62,665 nt of DNA from Gammaproteobacteria bacterium (GTDB lineage: Bacteria; Pseudomonadota; Gammaproteobacteria; Pseudomonadales; Azotimanducaceae). Below are positions 44,596-53,442 of this stretch, piece after piece (position 1 is the stretch's first letter; every line of letters starts with the position of its first letter). Position numbers and translations under genes: made by a program. The notes below the pieces were generated by a model. That model ran no database searches. It saw only the letters and a program-made list of their open reading frames with translations, and was not told the DNA's origin. The stretch covers positions 1-62,665 of the forward strand of contig JAAXKB010000011.1 in assembly GCA_012269545.1 (NCBI GenBank), read 5' to 3'.

Positions 44596-46223
44596 TGACC
44601 CGAATTTTTTTGCTGGCACTTTGTGCACTGCTCGCGTCGTGCGGCAAAACGGAGCCGAAAACGATGAATGATGACCTCGTCATAGAGACCCAAAACGGCA
44701 GCCTGCGGGGTGCTTGGGCAGACACGGCTCGCACCATTCAGGTCTTTCGCGGCATACCCTTTGCCCAGCCGCCGGTGAGAGAGTTGCGCTGGCGACCTCC
44801 CGCGCCTCTGACACCCTGGACCGGCATAAAGAGCGCTGAGACCTTTGCAGACGCCTGCTATCAAGAGTTCAGCGAGGACGCCTTCGTTTGGAGTCGGGGC
44901 GAGTTTCAACGCAGTGAGGACTGCCTCTACCTAAATGTCTGGGCTTCAGCAGATCAACAAAAGCCCCAGCCGGTCATGGTGTGGTTCCACGGCGGGGCTC
45001 ATACCGGCGGATTCGCACACGTGCCGTTATTCGATGGCACTGAGTTGGCCCGCAAAGGGGTTCTGGTTGTGACCGTAAACTATCGGTTAGGGCCGTGGGG
45101 CTTTTTCGCCCATCCGGCACTGCGCTCCGAGTCCGACCATGACAGCAGCGGCAACTACGGCTTACAGGACAAGATAGCCGCCTTGCAATGGGTGCAAAAA
45201 AACATCGGAGCTTTTGGCGGCGATGTGTCCAATGTGACTATTTTTGGTCAATCAGCGGGTTCCATGAGTGTTTGCGCATTAATGGCCTCACCGCTGAGCC
45301 GCGGCCTGTTCCACAAAGCCATTGGCCAGTCGGCAGCCTGCTTCAACCGCTACGGCCGCGATCCCAGCGGCGAAGAGCGCGGCAGCAAGCTGGCAGCATA
45401 TGTGTTGCCGGACCAAGCGGAGATCAGCGCCGAGGATTTACGGGCGGTAGACAACGAAACGCTTCTGACTGCGGCATCGGCAAGTGGATGGGATCAGGGC
45501 GCAGGATTGATTGCGGTAGACGGCTGGGTGCTGCCCGAGGCGCCGGCAAAAACATTCGCCTCAGGCAATCAAGCTCCTATACCGGTTTTACTCGGCTCCT
45601 TGGCTAACGAAGGAGAGGAGCTATTGGCCATGAATACCGATTTGTCTGAAGCGGGGTTCGATGCCTATTTGAGCGAGACATTCGGTGACTTGGCTCAATC
45701 CATCAAGCAGGCCTATCAGGACGAACTATTCCAGAGTCCCGGCCTTGCCCAACGCAGTATCAACACGGACCTTTTTATGGCCCTGCCCATGCGGCGCTGG
45801 GCCGGCTATCAGGCCGCTGTCGGAGCAGACAGCTTTTTGTATTACATGGACTATGTGCCACCGGCCTATCAGATGTATCGAGCCGACCAACCCAACTTGG
45901 ATCTGCCAGGCGGTCCCCGCAGCGCCGGCGCGTATCACTCAGGGGAGTTGGCCTACGTCTTTAACAATGTCGGAAAATCGGGCGATTTTTGGAACTTGGA
46001 AGACAGCCTGATGGCCGAGCGTATTACCGACTACTGGACTCAATTTGCAGCAACGGGTAATCCGAATACTGCCAATCAGCCTAGGTGGGATCCCTATACG
46101 GTGGAGACACACAACACCATGATGCTGAACGTGGAAGGCCGGCAGATTGCCGGCGCGCTGCGGGACAAAGTCGATTTGCTGGACCTATTCCTGCACGGTC
46201 GAAGCAGCTCAAACGAAGAGTAG
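44595..46223 (+). CDS. Lipoprotein carboxylesterase type B
   Basis: 542-aa type B carboxylesterase with a lipoprotein signal (lipobox LASC, Cys16), so located in the envelope. Nucleophile motif FGQSAGSMS, where the usual GESAG has Gln for Glu; EDCLYLNVWA is the second family signature; oxyanion region WFHGGAHTGGF; His in GAYHSGELAYVF. ATG 44595 overlaps the ligase stop. It probably cleaves an ester arriving in the periplasm, and the product could be activated by the upstream ligase after uptake. Confidence 0.92.
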   Translation: MTRIFLLALCALLASCGKTEPKTMNDDLVIETQNGSLRGAWADTARTIQVFRGIPFAQPPVRELRWRPPAPLTPWTGIKSAETFADACYQEFSEDAFVWSRGEFQRSEDCLYLNVWASADQQKPQPVMVWFHGGAHTGGFAHVPLFDGTELARKGVLVVTVNYRLGPWGFFAHPALRSESDHDSSGNYGLQDKIAALQWVQKNIGAFGGDVSNVTIFGQSAGSMSVCALMASPLSRGLFHKAIGQSAACFNRYGRDPSGEERGSKLAAYVLPDQAEISAEDLRAVDNETLLTAASASGWDQGAGLIAVDGWVLPEAPAKTFASGNQAPIPVLLGSLANEGEELLAMNTDLSEAGFDAYLSETFGDLAQSIKQAYQDELFQSPGLAQRSINTDLFMALPMRRWAGYQAAVGADSFLYYMDYVPPAYQMYRADQPNLDLPGGPRSAGAYHSGELAYVFNNVGKSGDFWNLEDSLMAERITDYWTQFAATGNPNTANQPRWDPYTVETHNTMMLNVEGRQIAGALRDKVDLLDLFLHGRSSSNEE

Positions 46224-46271
46224 TCTGTGGTCTGCACTTCCAACTATTTCGGTGGTCTGTAAACTTGTCAA

Positions 46272-46517
46272 ATGAGTAAAAAGAAAGAAGACAGTGGCGC
46301 CGAAGATATCAACTTTGAAGCCGCGATGGCCGAGCTGGAAACGCTTGTGGCGCAAATGGAAGACGGCGACCTGAGTTTGGACGAATCGCTAAAAGCCTTT
46401 GAGCGCGGGGTCATGCTAACACGGCAGTGCCAGCAAGCCTTGAGTCGGGCGGAACTGCGAGTGCAGGCGCTTACCGATGCCAATACGCTGGAAGACATGA
46501 CCCAAGAGGATTCATGA
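46272..46517 (+). CDS. xseB: Exodeoxyribonuclease VII small subunit
   Basis: 81-aa small subunit of exonuclease VII, which degrades single-stranded DNA. Helical family pattern FEAAMAELETLVAQMEDGDL and SLDESLKAFERGVML is clear, with a charged N terminus. It starts the conserved xseB-ispA pair: its stop overlaps the ispA start (ATGA). The dxs gene that often follows ispA in gammaproteobacteria is missing here. Confidence 0.96.
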   Translation: MSKKKEDSGAEDINFEAAMAELETLVAQMEDGDLSLDESLKAFERGVMLTRQCQQALSRAELRVQALTDANTLEDMTQEDS

Positions 46518-47395
46518 CCGACCTTTTTGAGCCCGTCAAAGCCTCTATTGCAACAACACTCGACAGACTGCTACCCAGAGACTCACTGATTGCCCAGCCC
46601 ATGGTCAATGCCATGCGCCATGCAGTTTTAGGCGGTGGCAAACGTATGCGCCCGCTGATGACGTGCGCAGCCTGCGATGCCTTCAGCGGCGATTATAGAG
46701 TGGCTCTGCCAGCTGCCTGCGGCCTTGAGTTTATCCACGCCTACTCACTGATTCATGACGACCTTCCTGCCATGGACGATGACGATCTGCGTCACGGCCA
46801 AGCGGCAACCCATATTGCCTTTGGTGAGGCCAATGCCATCTTAGCTGGCGACAGCCTGCACTCACTTGCGTTTCAGGCGCTGGCTGAAGCGTCCGGACTC
46901 AGCGATGCCGCAAAACTGCGGAGCATCATGCTGTTATCGCAGGCCGCTGGTTGGTCGGGCATGGCGGGAGGCCAATGTTTGGACATTGAAGCGGAGGGGA
47001 AAGAGCTATCGTTGACGGAACTTGAAGAATTGCATGCAGCCAAAACCGGTGCTTTGATCCAATCTTCCTTGGTCATTGGAGGCTACTGTGCCGAGGTCGA
47101 CCCTAGCGACCCAAGACTGGCATTGCTGAGGCAGTTTGGCGGCCGGATTGGTCTGGCTTTTCAGGTGGTAGACGACATACTCGATGTGACCGCGAGCTCG
47201 GAGACCATGGGCAAACCTGCGGGCTCTGACGAAGCCTTAGACAAAAACACCTTTCCAAAACTCATGGGGCTCAAAGCAGCCCAGATGCGGGCCAACGAGT
47301 TGCTGGAGGAATCTCTTACCTTGCTCGAGAAAGCGGACCTAGCCACGGCCATGCTCACGGAGTTGGCAAATCGCGCGGTCAGGCGCAGCTACTGA
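46514..47395 (+). CDS. ispA: Farnesyl diphosphate synthase
   Basis: 293-aa prenyl diphosphate synthase making farnesyl diphosphate for quinones, undecaprenol and, through crtE, carotenoids. First Asp-rich motif HDDLPAMDDDDLRHG; second, VVDDILDVT, is complete, unlike in CrtE at 12106. ATG 46514 overlaps the xseB stop and has AGAGGA upstream. Convergent with pgpA, with no bases between the two stops. Confidence 0.96.
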   Translation: MTDLFEPVKASIATTLDRLLPRDSLIAQPMVNAMRHAVLGGGKRMRPLMTCAACDAFSGDYRVALPAACGLEFIHAYSLIHDDLPAMDDDDLRHGQAATHIAFGEANAILAGDSLHSLAFQALAEASGLSDAAKLRSIMLLSQAAGWSGMAGGQCLDIEAEGKELSLTELEELHAAKTGALIQSSLVIGGYCAEVDPSDPRLALLRQFGGRIGLAFQVVDDILDVTASSETMGKPAGSDEALDKNTFPKLMGLKAAQMRANELLEESLTLLEKADLATAMLTELANRAVRRSY

Positions 47396-47896
47396 TCAGC
47401 TCATAACAGAAAGCGCCACTCCGGCTAATGCCAAGGCGAGGGCTGTCAGCCCACCAGCCAGCATGTCGTCGGCCATAATTCCCAAGCCACTGTGAAGATT
47501 ACGGTCTAGCACACCAATGGGTCCGGGCTTAAAAATGTCCGCCACACGGAACAAGACGAACGCGGCCAAATACCAGCCAATAGACTGCGGCAGCCACACC
47601 AGCGCCAACCACATGCCAGCCACCTCATCGGCCACAATTTGCGGCTCATCTTTAATTTCCAGCTGTTCGATAAGTCGGTTACACAGCCACCAACTGATCA
47701 GAAAGTAGACGAGGACTATTGCCAATTGCACCGGCCAAGCGAGACCGCTGAGAAAAAACCACCAGAACGCCAATGCTCCTGCTGACCCCCATGTACCCGG
47801 ACCCGGGCGCAAAAGCCCTAGGCCCGCGGCGGTCAACCAGAACACCGTAGGCTGAAAGATCATCTGAGGCGTTAGCACAGATTGCTTTTGATACAT
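47396..47896 (-). CDS. pgpA: Phosphatidylglycerophosphatase A
   Basis: 166-aa inner-membrane phosphatase that makes phosphatidylglycerol. Family motifs: GLGLLRPGPGTWGSAGAL, ADEVAGMWLAL, and RVADIFKPGPIG followed by HSGLGIMADDMLAG. Four hydrophobic segments. ATG 47896 is chosen since the earlier frame to 48082 runs through the neighbouring gene and lacks family residues. In most gammaproteobacteria it follows thiL directly; here a VOC dioxygenase gene lies between. Confidence 0.94.
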   Translation of the reverse strand: MYQKQSVLTPQMIFQPTVFWLTAAGLGLLRPGPGTWGSAGALAFWWFFLSGLAWPVQLAIVLVYFLISWWLCNRLIEQLEIKDEPQIVADEVAGMWLALVWLPQSIGWYLAAFVLFRVADIFKPGPIGVLDRNLHSGLGIMADDMLAGGLTALALALAGVALSVMS

Positions 47897-47912
47897 GAAG
47901 GCAAGACCACCC

Positions 47913-48809
47913 CTAGGCGGATGAGATAGGCTCGAGCATGCCGGGAACCAAGGGCTCTTCAGGCGGCCGGTGGCCCCAAATACTGGTTTCGCTGTATTGA
48001 CCAACTGGCTCGCCGGCCTGCATATCCATAAGCCGTCCACCCGAGCCAAACTCAATTTCGAAGCCTGAAGGTGTGCGGACATAAAACGAGGTCATCAAAT
48101 CGTTCGCATGTCGGCCCAAGCTCATAGCCATGGGCTCATTCGCCGCAAGAGCACGATCGTAAGCGCGGCCAACGGTGTCTAAGCTGTCTGCCTCAAGCAT
48201 CATGTGATGCATACCTCGGTGTCCCGGCACTTGAGCAAGGGCCAGCGTGTGATGCCGCGGGTTACAGTGCATAAAACGTATGCGGGCACCGGCTTCCACA
48301 TCGTCGGAATGACGAAAGCCCAACACCTTGAGGAAAAAATCGCTGACGGCCTGCATGTCCGGCACCATAAACACCAGATGACCCAGACCGTTGTCACCGG
48401 TGACAAATTTAACGGCATGCGGCGACTCAAATGGCGTATCTGCCTGCCGTCTTGCAAAAGAAATCTCGTGTCGGAACCCGGCAGGATCACGAAACCACCC
48501 TAGCGCACTCACCCCACGCTCATCGGCGAGGGCCGCATCCGCAGCGTGCAGATCAACGCCGCTGTCAACCAAGGCCGAAGCTACTGCTTCAAACCCGTCA
48601 TGATCACCCACATCCCAGCCGACGTATTCCAGTGCGTTCGTTTTGCCAACGTGTACAGCGATACGCCAAGGTGCATCATCCATGCGCAAACGAGTCACCT
48701 CCTCCGATGGATCAGAAACATCCTGCAAACCTAGAATTTCCGGCGCAAATCGACGCCACTCGCTGGCTGCCGGAGATGAAATGCCTACATAACTCAACGA
48801 TTTGATCAT
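47913..48809 (-). CDS. VOC family extradiol (catechol-type) dioxygenase
   Basis: 298-aa two-domain type I extradiol dioxygenase, resembling BphC (2,3-dihydroxybiphenyl 1,2-dioxygenase) in length and layout. The Fe(II) ligands in the second domain fit: His in GLGHLVF (about 146-150), His in NPRHHTLAL (about 205-210) and Glu in FEIEFGSGG. AGGAGG precedes ATG 48809, an ideal ribosome site, while the longer frame to 48869 lacks one. It lies between thiL and pgpA in an operon that is otherwise conserved, and seems a later insertion. It may open an aromatic ring; no other ring-cleavage pathway genes are beside it. Confidence 0.9.
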   Translation of the reverse strand: MIKSLSYVGISSPAASEWRRFAPEILGLQDVSDPSEEVTRLRMDDAPWRIAVHVGKTNALEYVGWDVGDHDGFEAVASALVDSGVDLHAADAALADERGVSALGWFRDPAGFRHEISFARRQADTPFESPHAVKFVTGDNGLGHLVFMVPDMQAVSDFFLKVLGFRHSDDVEAGARIRFMHCNPRHHTLALAQVPGHRGMHHMMLEADSLDTVGRAYDRALAANEPMAMSLGRHANDLMTSFYVRTPSGFEIEFGSGGRLMDMQAGEPVGQYSETSIWGHRPPEEPLVPGMLEPISSA

Positions 48810-48889
48810 AAGTCCTCCTAGCGGTCGGCCAGAATAGACCAGATAGGTACGGTAAGAAACACGCCCCACAAGCGCCTTGTCACCAAGTG

Positions 48890-49810
48890 CTACGCAGTGC
48901 GAGTGCCGTCACAGAAATGGTCAAAACCTTGTTCGATTAGAGGTTCGCCGTCCAGACGCAGGCCTGTTTCCGAGGTGAGGATGCCAATGCGATAAGCGCC
49001 CTCCAAGGGTGTGCTGCTGACCAACAATAACTCGTAGTCGTCTCCACCAAAAAGAGCATCATGCAGTTGGGCCTCAGACGCCACCGGCAGCGCGGCTGAA
49101 TCCAGCGCAGCGCCGCAACCGCTGGCACGACACAGGTGACCTAGGTCTTGGGCGAGTCCATCGGAGATATCCAGTCCGCCGACTGCCGACGTAAGCAACG
49201 ACGACAAATCAAAGCGGGCTTGCGGTCGATAGTAAGCAGATTGCAGCGGCGTCAATGCCTCGGGCTCGACAGGCATCATTTGCCCAGTCCGCACACATGC
49301 TGCTGCAGCGCCAAGCGGACCAGTCACGTAAATACTCTGACCGGGGCGGCCAGTCGAGCGCAGCAGCGGTCGACCGGGTTCAATTTCGCCGTGAACACTC
49401 ACCACAATGTTCAGCGGACCGCGCGACAGATTTCCCCCACAGACATAGACACCGAGCTCTTTTGCCGCTGCCGCCATGCCTTGCGCCAGAGTTTCGACCC
49501 AGACGCTGTCCCGTGCAGCTTGCGATTTGTCCATGGACAATGAGACCAAGCAGTATCGCGGAATCGCGCCCATGGCTGCCAAATCCGAAAAAGACACCAT
49601 CAGCGAGCGGTAACCAATAAGCTGGGCTGGCGCAGCTATAGGAAAGTGCACATCTGGCAACAAGGTGTCGATGGAGGCAACCTGGGACAAGCCGGGCGAG
49701 GCCGCGATGACGGCTGCATCGTCCCCGGGGCCCAGCGTAATCCATTCTCCAGCAGCGCGATCACCAAGACCGGCAACGATGGCGTCAATAATTTCAAATT
49801 CGCTGAGCAT
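48890..49810 (-). CDS. thiL: Thiamine-monophosphate kinase
   Basis: 306-aa enzyme that phosphorylates thiamine monophosphate to the active diphosphate. Motifs: LGPGDDAAVI, MVSFSDLAAMGA, GLDISDGLAQDL and FGGDDYELL. ATG 49810 gives the usual MxxEFE beginning. A GTG at 49819 overlaps the nusB stop and would add three residues, so coupling to nusB is likely whichever is used. Member of nrdR-ribD-nusB-thiL-pgpA. Confidence 0.95.
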   Translation of the reverse strand: MLSEFEIIDAIVAGLGDRAAGEWITLGPGDDAAVIAASPGLSQVASIDTLLPDVHFPIAAPAQLIGYRSLMVSFSDLAAMGAIPRYCLVSLSMDKSQAARDSVWVETLAQGMAAAAKELGVYVCGGNLSRGPLNIVVSVHGEIEPGRPLLRSTGRPGQSIYVTGPLGAAAACVRTGQMMPVEPEALTPLQSAYYRPQARFDLSSLLTSAVGGLDISDGLAQDLGHLCRASGCGAALDSAALPVASEAQLHDALFGGDDYELLLVSSTPLEGAYRIGILTSETGLRLDGEPLIEQGFDHFCDGTRTA

Positions 49811-49815
49811 CGAGT

Positions 49816-50286
49816 TCACCGGCTTTGGTTTGCAGCAAACTCAATGGTGCGCACGTCCTGAGCAAGGCGGTCTAGCACACCGTTAACGTACTTATGTGCA
49901 TCCTGCGCGCCGAAGGTTTTGGTTAACTCGACATACTCATTAATGACAACAGAGTAAGGCACATCAATTCGATGGTTCAGCTCCGTCGCAGCCAGCCGCA
50001 AAATACCTCGCTCGACCACATCGAGATGCTCCCCGGCGCGATCCAGCAGCGGCGCCAGTTGATCATCCAATTCGTTGACGTGATTTACCATCAGCGTCAA
50101 GACATCGGCGAAAAACTCAGCATCAGCCTTGTCCAAAGCTTTCTCCCCAAACTCGCGACGCAACTGCAAAACAGCAGTTTCATTCACCTGCCATTGATAG
50201 GCAGCCTGAGTCAGCGCGCGACGTGCTTTTCGGCGCGCCCACATGATGTTCGTTTTATTTTTCGGCGCGGGAGGCTGTTCTGACAT
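49816..50286 (-). CDS. nusB: Transcription antitermination factor NusB
   Basis: 156-aa all-helical RNA-binding factor for rRNA antitermination. Conserved blocks: RRKARRALTQAAYQWQ, ILRLAATEL, YSVVINEYVELTKTFG and YVNGVLDRLA. AGGAAG lies just before ATG 50286. It follows ribD by 17 bases. In many relatives ribE, ribBA and ribH lie between ribD and nusB, and their absence is notable. It overlaps the thiL start region. Confidence 0.96.
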   Translation of the reverse strand: MSEQPPAPKNKTNIMWARRKARRALTQAAYQWQVNETAVLQLRREFGEKALDKADAEFFADVLTLMVNHVNELDDQLAPLLDRAGEHLDVVERGILRLAATELNHRIDVPYSVVINEYVELTKTFGAQDAHKYVNGVLDRLAQDVRTIEFAANQSR

Positions 50287-50303
50287 GTTCTTCCTGAAAC
50301 GAA

Positions 50304-51431
50304 TTAGCGAGCGTTCGCGCGGTCGGCTGGCGCCAAACGCAACTGCAGATCATCACCAATCAAAGTGTAATCCGTTATTTTGGCGGCATGCGCCTGAGCC
50401 AATTCCGCAAGGGCAATATCTGCCAGTGACATACTGTCACGACCCAGCGTCTTTGGCGCAATAAAACACACCCATTCATCCCATAGGGGGGCCTCACCAC
50501 CGGATTGCAAAAAGCTGCCCAGAACTTTTGGACCAGCCTCGACCAGCACATCGTTGCAGCCTCGCTCAGCCAATCGCTCAAGCAACCCGGCTAAGTCGCG
50601 CGGTCCGCTGGCTAACGACATGTACTCTACATCACCACGCGTTGGAGACGAGTAGCGAGCAGCAGCATCCAGACCGTGAACCACCAAGGTGCCATCAGAA
50701 AAAATCTGGCTGTCTGGCGAAGCTCTCAAGGTGCTGTCCAACACGACGCGCAATGGCTGCGCGAGATGGCCTTGGAGCAGCCTTGAATCCCTTACGTTCA
50801 ATTGGGGGTCATCAGCAGTCACGGTGCCCGCGCCGGTAATTACCGCATCACTTTGCGCACGCAGTTCTTGCACAACCTGTCTGGCCTGCGGGCCGGTGAT
50901 CCATTGGCTTTCACCAGAGGCCAACGCCACGGCTCCGTCCAGACTGCTGGCGGACTTGAGTACGACACGAGGCCGCCCTTTGAGAATTCGAGAACTAAAA
51001 CCTGCGATCATCTGCTCCGCTTCAGGCAGGCCCAGAACGCGCACGTTGACCCCTGCGTCTCGCAGCATTTGGCAGCCTTTGCCCGCAACCTGAGGGTGTG
51101 GATCCTCAGTACCAATCACGACACGCTTTGCACCAGCATCGATCAACGTCTGAGCACAAGCGGGCGTCCGCCCAACAAAGGCACAAGGCTCAAGACTGAC
51201 GAAAACCGTGGCGCCTGCAATGTCCCCGCCGGCATCGGCAATCGCGTTCACCTCAGCATGACCTTGTCCGGCGAAGCGGTGGTAGCCACGACCGATTACT
51301 CGACCATCTCGAACGATAATGCAGCCTACCGGCGGATTGGGCGCACAGCTGTTGCGCCCTAACGCGGCCAGTTCAAGGGAGGTTTTGACAAACAGGACGT
51401 CGGACTGACGTTTCATGGCACTGACATTCAC
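50304..51431 (-). CDS. ribD: Riboflavin deaminase/reductase RibD
   Basis: 375-aa bifunctional enzyme of riboflavin synthesis: N-terminal deaminase (about 10-150) and C-terminal reductase (about 155-370). Zinc ligands: His in GHAEVNAI and two Cys in [12 protein letters not shown]. The usual EPCxH motif has Phe in place of His. Reductase block [11 protein letters not shown] is intact. The GTG at 51431 overlaps the nrdR stop (GTGA); ATG 51416 is an alternative. Other rib genes are not in the window. Confidence 0.95.
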   Translation of the reverse strand: MNVSAMKRQSDVLFVKTSLELAALGRNSCAPNPPVGCIIVRDGRVIGRGYHRFAGQGHAEVNAIADAGGDIAGATVFVSLEPCAFVGRTPACAQTLIDAGAKRVVIGTEDPHPQVAGKGCQMLRDAGVNVRVLGLPEAEQMIAGFSSRILKGRPRVVLKSASSLDGAVALASGESQWITGPQARQVVQELRAQSDAVITGAGTVTADDPQLNVRDSRLLQGHLAQPLRVVLDSTLRASPDSQIFSDGTLVVHGLDAAARYSSPTRGDVEYMSLASGPRDLAGLLERLAERGCNDVLVEAGPKVLGSFLQSGGEAPLWDEWVCFIAPKTLGRDSMSLADIALAELAQAHAAKITDYTLIGDDLQLRLAPADRANAR

Positions 51432-51898
51432 ACGTTACTCGGCTTACGGCTACCCGCCAGTTTGTTTATTTCGTCGGCAAATTCACTGACGTCCTGAAAA
51501 TCGCGATAAACCGACGCGAAACGCACATAGGCTACTGGGTCCAAAGCCCGCAGTTCCGCCATGACGGCTTCACCAACCCGCAACGCTGGTAGTTCCCGTT
51601 CACCTGTCGAGCGCAGCTTATGCTTAATGTGATTCACGGACGTTTCAATCTCATTGACGCTGACCGGCCGCTTCTCCAATGCCTTTGATAATCCGTAGCG
51701 GAGTTTTTCTTCATCAAAGGGCTCGCGACGACCGTCCCGCTTAATCAAGTGCGGCATAACCAATTCTGCGGTTTCAAACGTGGTAAACCGCTCCCCGCAA
51801 GTCAGACATTCGCGACGGCGACGCACCGAGTCGCCTTCGGCCACCAGCCGCGAGTCGATCACCTTGGTGTCAAGGTCACCACAAAAAGGACAATGCAT
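51428..51898 (-). CDS. nrdR: Transcriptional repressor NrdR
   Basis: 156-aa repressor of ribonucleotide reductase genes. N-terminal zinc ribbon [17 protein letters not shown] with CLTCGERF, then an ATP-cone ([19 protein letters not shown]). Standard length and position upstream of ribD, overlapping its GTG start. It follows glyA by 47 bases on the same strand, the usual gammaproteobacterial order. Confidence 0.97.
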   Translation of the reverse strand: MHCPFCGDLDTKVIDSRLVAEGDSVRRRRECLTCGERFTTFETAELVMPHLIKRDGRREPFDEEKLRYGLSKALEKRPVSVNEIETSVNHIKHKLRSTGERELPALRVGEAVMAELRALDPVAYVRFASVYRDFQDVSEFADEINKLAGSRKPSNV

Positions 51899-51945
51899 CT
51901 GTCGAGCTCCTCGAAGGCGAGACCGTAGCTCCCACCTTCAATACG

Positions 51946-53208
51946 TTAGGCGCTCTTAGGATACACCGGGAAGCGAGTGCAGAGCTCTATGACTTTTGCC
52001 CGTACGGCCTTGTTGGTCTCTTCATTTTCTATGTCGTCCAAGATATCTGCGATCCAGCCAGCCAGTTCGAGACACTCAGCTTCTTTGAAGCCGCGGCGAG
52101 TCACTGCAGGAGAACCGATACGGATACCGCTGGTAACAAAAGGCGAGCGCGGGTCGTTGGGTACCGCATTTTTATTTACGGTGATATTCGCCGCACCCAA
52201 GGCGGCGTCGGCCGCCTTGCCGGTAATGTCCTTGTCCACCAAATCCAACAGAAACAGGTGATTGTCGGTACCTCCGGAAATGATCGAGTAGCCGCGGTCC
52301 ATCAAACCCTTGGCAATAGCTCGCGCGTTCGCCAGCGTCTGAGCCTGATACTCATTAAACTGCGGTGTCATCGCTTCTTTGAAGGCCACCGCCTTCGCGG
52401 CTATTACATGCATCAAGGGACCGCCCTGACTGCCCGGGAAAAGTGCCGAATTCAGCTTTTTTTCAATATCGGGGTTCGAGCGCGCCAAGATGATGCCGCC
52501 TCGGGGCCCGCACAAAGTTTTGTGGGTAGTCGAGGTCACTACGTCGGCATAGGGCACTGGGTTGGGGTATTCACCTGCTGCCACCAGTCCCGCCACGTGA
52601 GCCATGTCGACCAAAAAGTAGGCTCCCACAGAATCTGCAATCTCACGAAACTTCTGCCAGTCCAGCCGTCGCGAATAAGCCGAGAAACCGGCCACAATCA
52701 TTTTTGGTTGATGTTCTTGAGCCAGACGAGCCACCTCGTCGTAATCGACTTCTCCAGTCTCCACGTTGATGCCGTACTGCACAGCGTTATACAGCTTACC
52801 CGAGAAATTCACTGAAGCGCCGTGAGTTAGGTGGCCGCCATCGGCAAGGCTCATTCCCAACACGGTGTCACCGCCCTGTAACAGCGCCAAAAAAACGGCT
52901 GCATTTGCCTGTGATCCCGAATGCGGCTGCACATTGGCATAGTCAGCGCCAAAGAGCTTCTTGGCTCTTTCGATCGCTAACACTTCAGCTTTGTCCACAT
53001 GCTCGCACCCGCCGTAGTACCGCTTGCCGGGATAGCCTTCCGCATATTTGTTCGTCAGAACGCTGCCTTGAGCCTCCATGGAACGAGGGCTGGCATAATT
53101 CTCTGAGGCAATCAGTTCAATATGCTCTTCCTGACGGCGCGTCTCGGCTTTAATGACTTCCGCCAACTCCGCATCGAACTCAGCAATGGTTTCGTTTCCT
53201 AAAAACAT
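51946..53208 (-). CDS. glyA: Serine hydroxymethyltransferase
   Basis: 420-aa PLP enzyme interconverting serine and glycine with transfer of the one-carbon unit to tetrahydrofolate. PLP-binding Lys in [23 protein letters not shown] and HGASVNFSG blocks are typical. ATG 53208. Upstream, a TATACT-type -10 box occurs on the minus strand at 53254-53259, without a good -35. It is the first gene of the glyA-nrdR-ribD-nusB-thiL series and divergent from ettA. Confidence 0.98.
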   Translation of the reverse strand: MFLGNETIAEFDAELAEVIKAETRRQEEHIELIASENYASPRSMEAQGSVLTNKYAEGYPGKRYYGGCEHVDKAEVLAIERAKKLFGADYANVQPHSGSQANAAVFLALLQGGDTVLGMSLADGGHLTHGASVNFSGKLYNAVQYGINVETGEVDYDEVARLAQEHQPKMIVAGFSAYSRRLDWQKFREIADSVGAYFLVDMAHVAGLVAAGEYPNPVPYADVVTSTTHKTLCGPRGGIILARSNPDIEKKLNSALFPGSQGGPLMHVIAAKAVAFKEAMTPQFNEYQAQTLANARAIAKGLMDRGYSIISGGTDNHLFLLDLVDKDITGKAADAALGAANITVNKNAVPNDPRSPFVTSGIRIGSPAVTRRGFKEAECLELAGWIADILDDIENEETNKAVRAKVIELCTRFPVYPKSA

Positions 53209-53386
53209 GGGTTTCTCTTCACTGTCAGAAAATGGGCCTTACTGCGCTTGCTGAGTATAAACGAAGTCACCGGCAAGGGGACCTGAAAGAACTGCGACTT
53301 AAACTAAAACGCAATGCATTTGTCCTCGCTCCGGCAAGCCACCGGCCTGCTGTTTCGACTTTTTTTGCCTCGCTCTGCACGCAGAA

Positions 53387-53415
53387 CTGGCACCAATGAC
53401 ACAGGCCCGTATACT
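53387..53415 (+). promoter_or_regulatory. Candidate sigma-70 promoter of ettA
   Basis: CTGGCA (53387-53392), a 17-base spacer and TATACT (53410-53415) match the consensus at four and five of six positions. Transcription would begin near 53422, leaving a short leader with the ribosome site TTAGGAG before ATG 53443. It sits in the 234-bp gap divergent to glyA. Confidence 0.5.
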
Positions 53416-53442
53416 GCCCGCTTTCGGACTTTAGGAGCGTTC

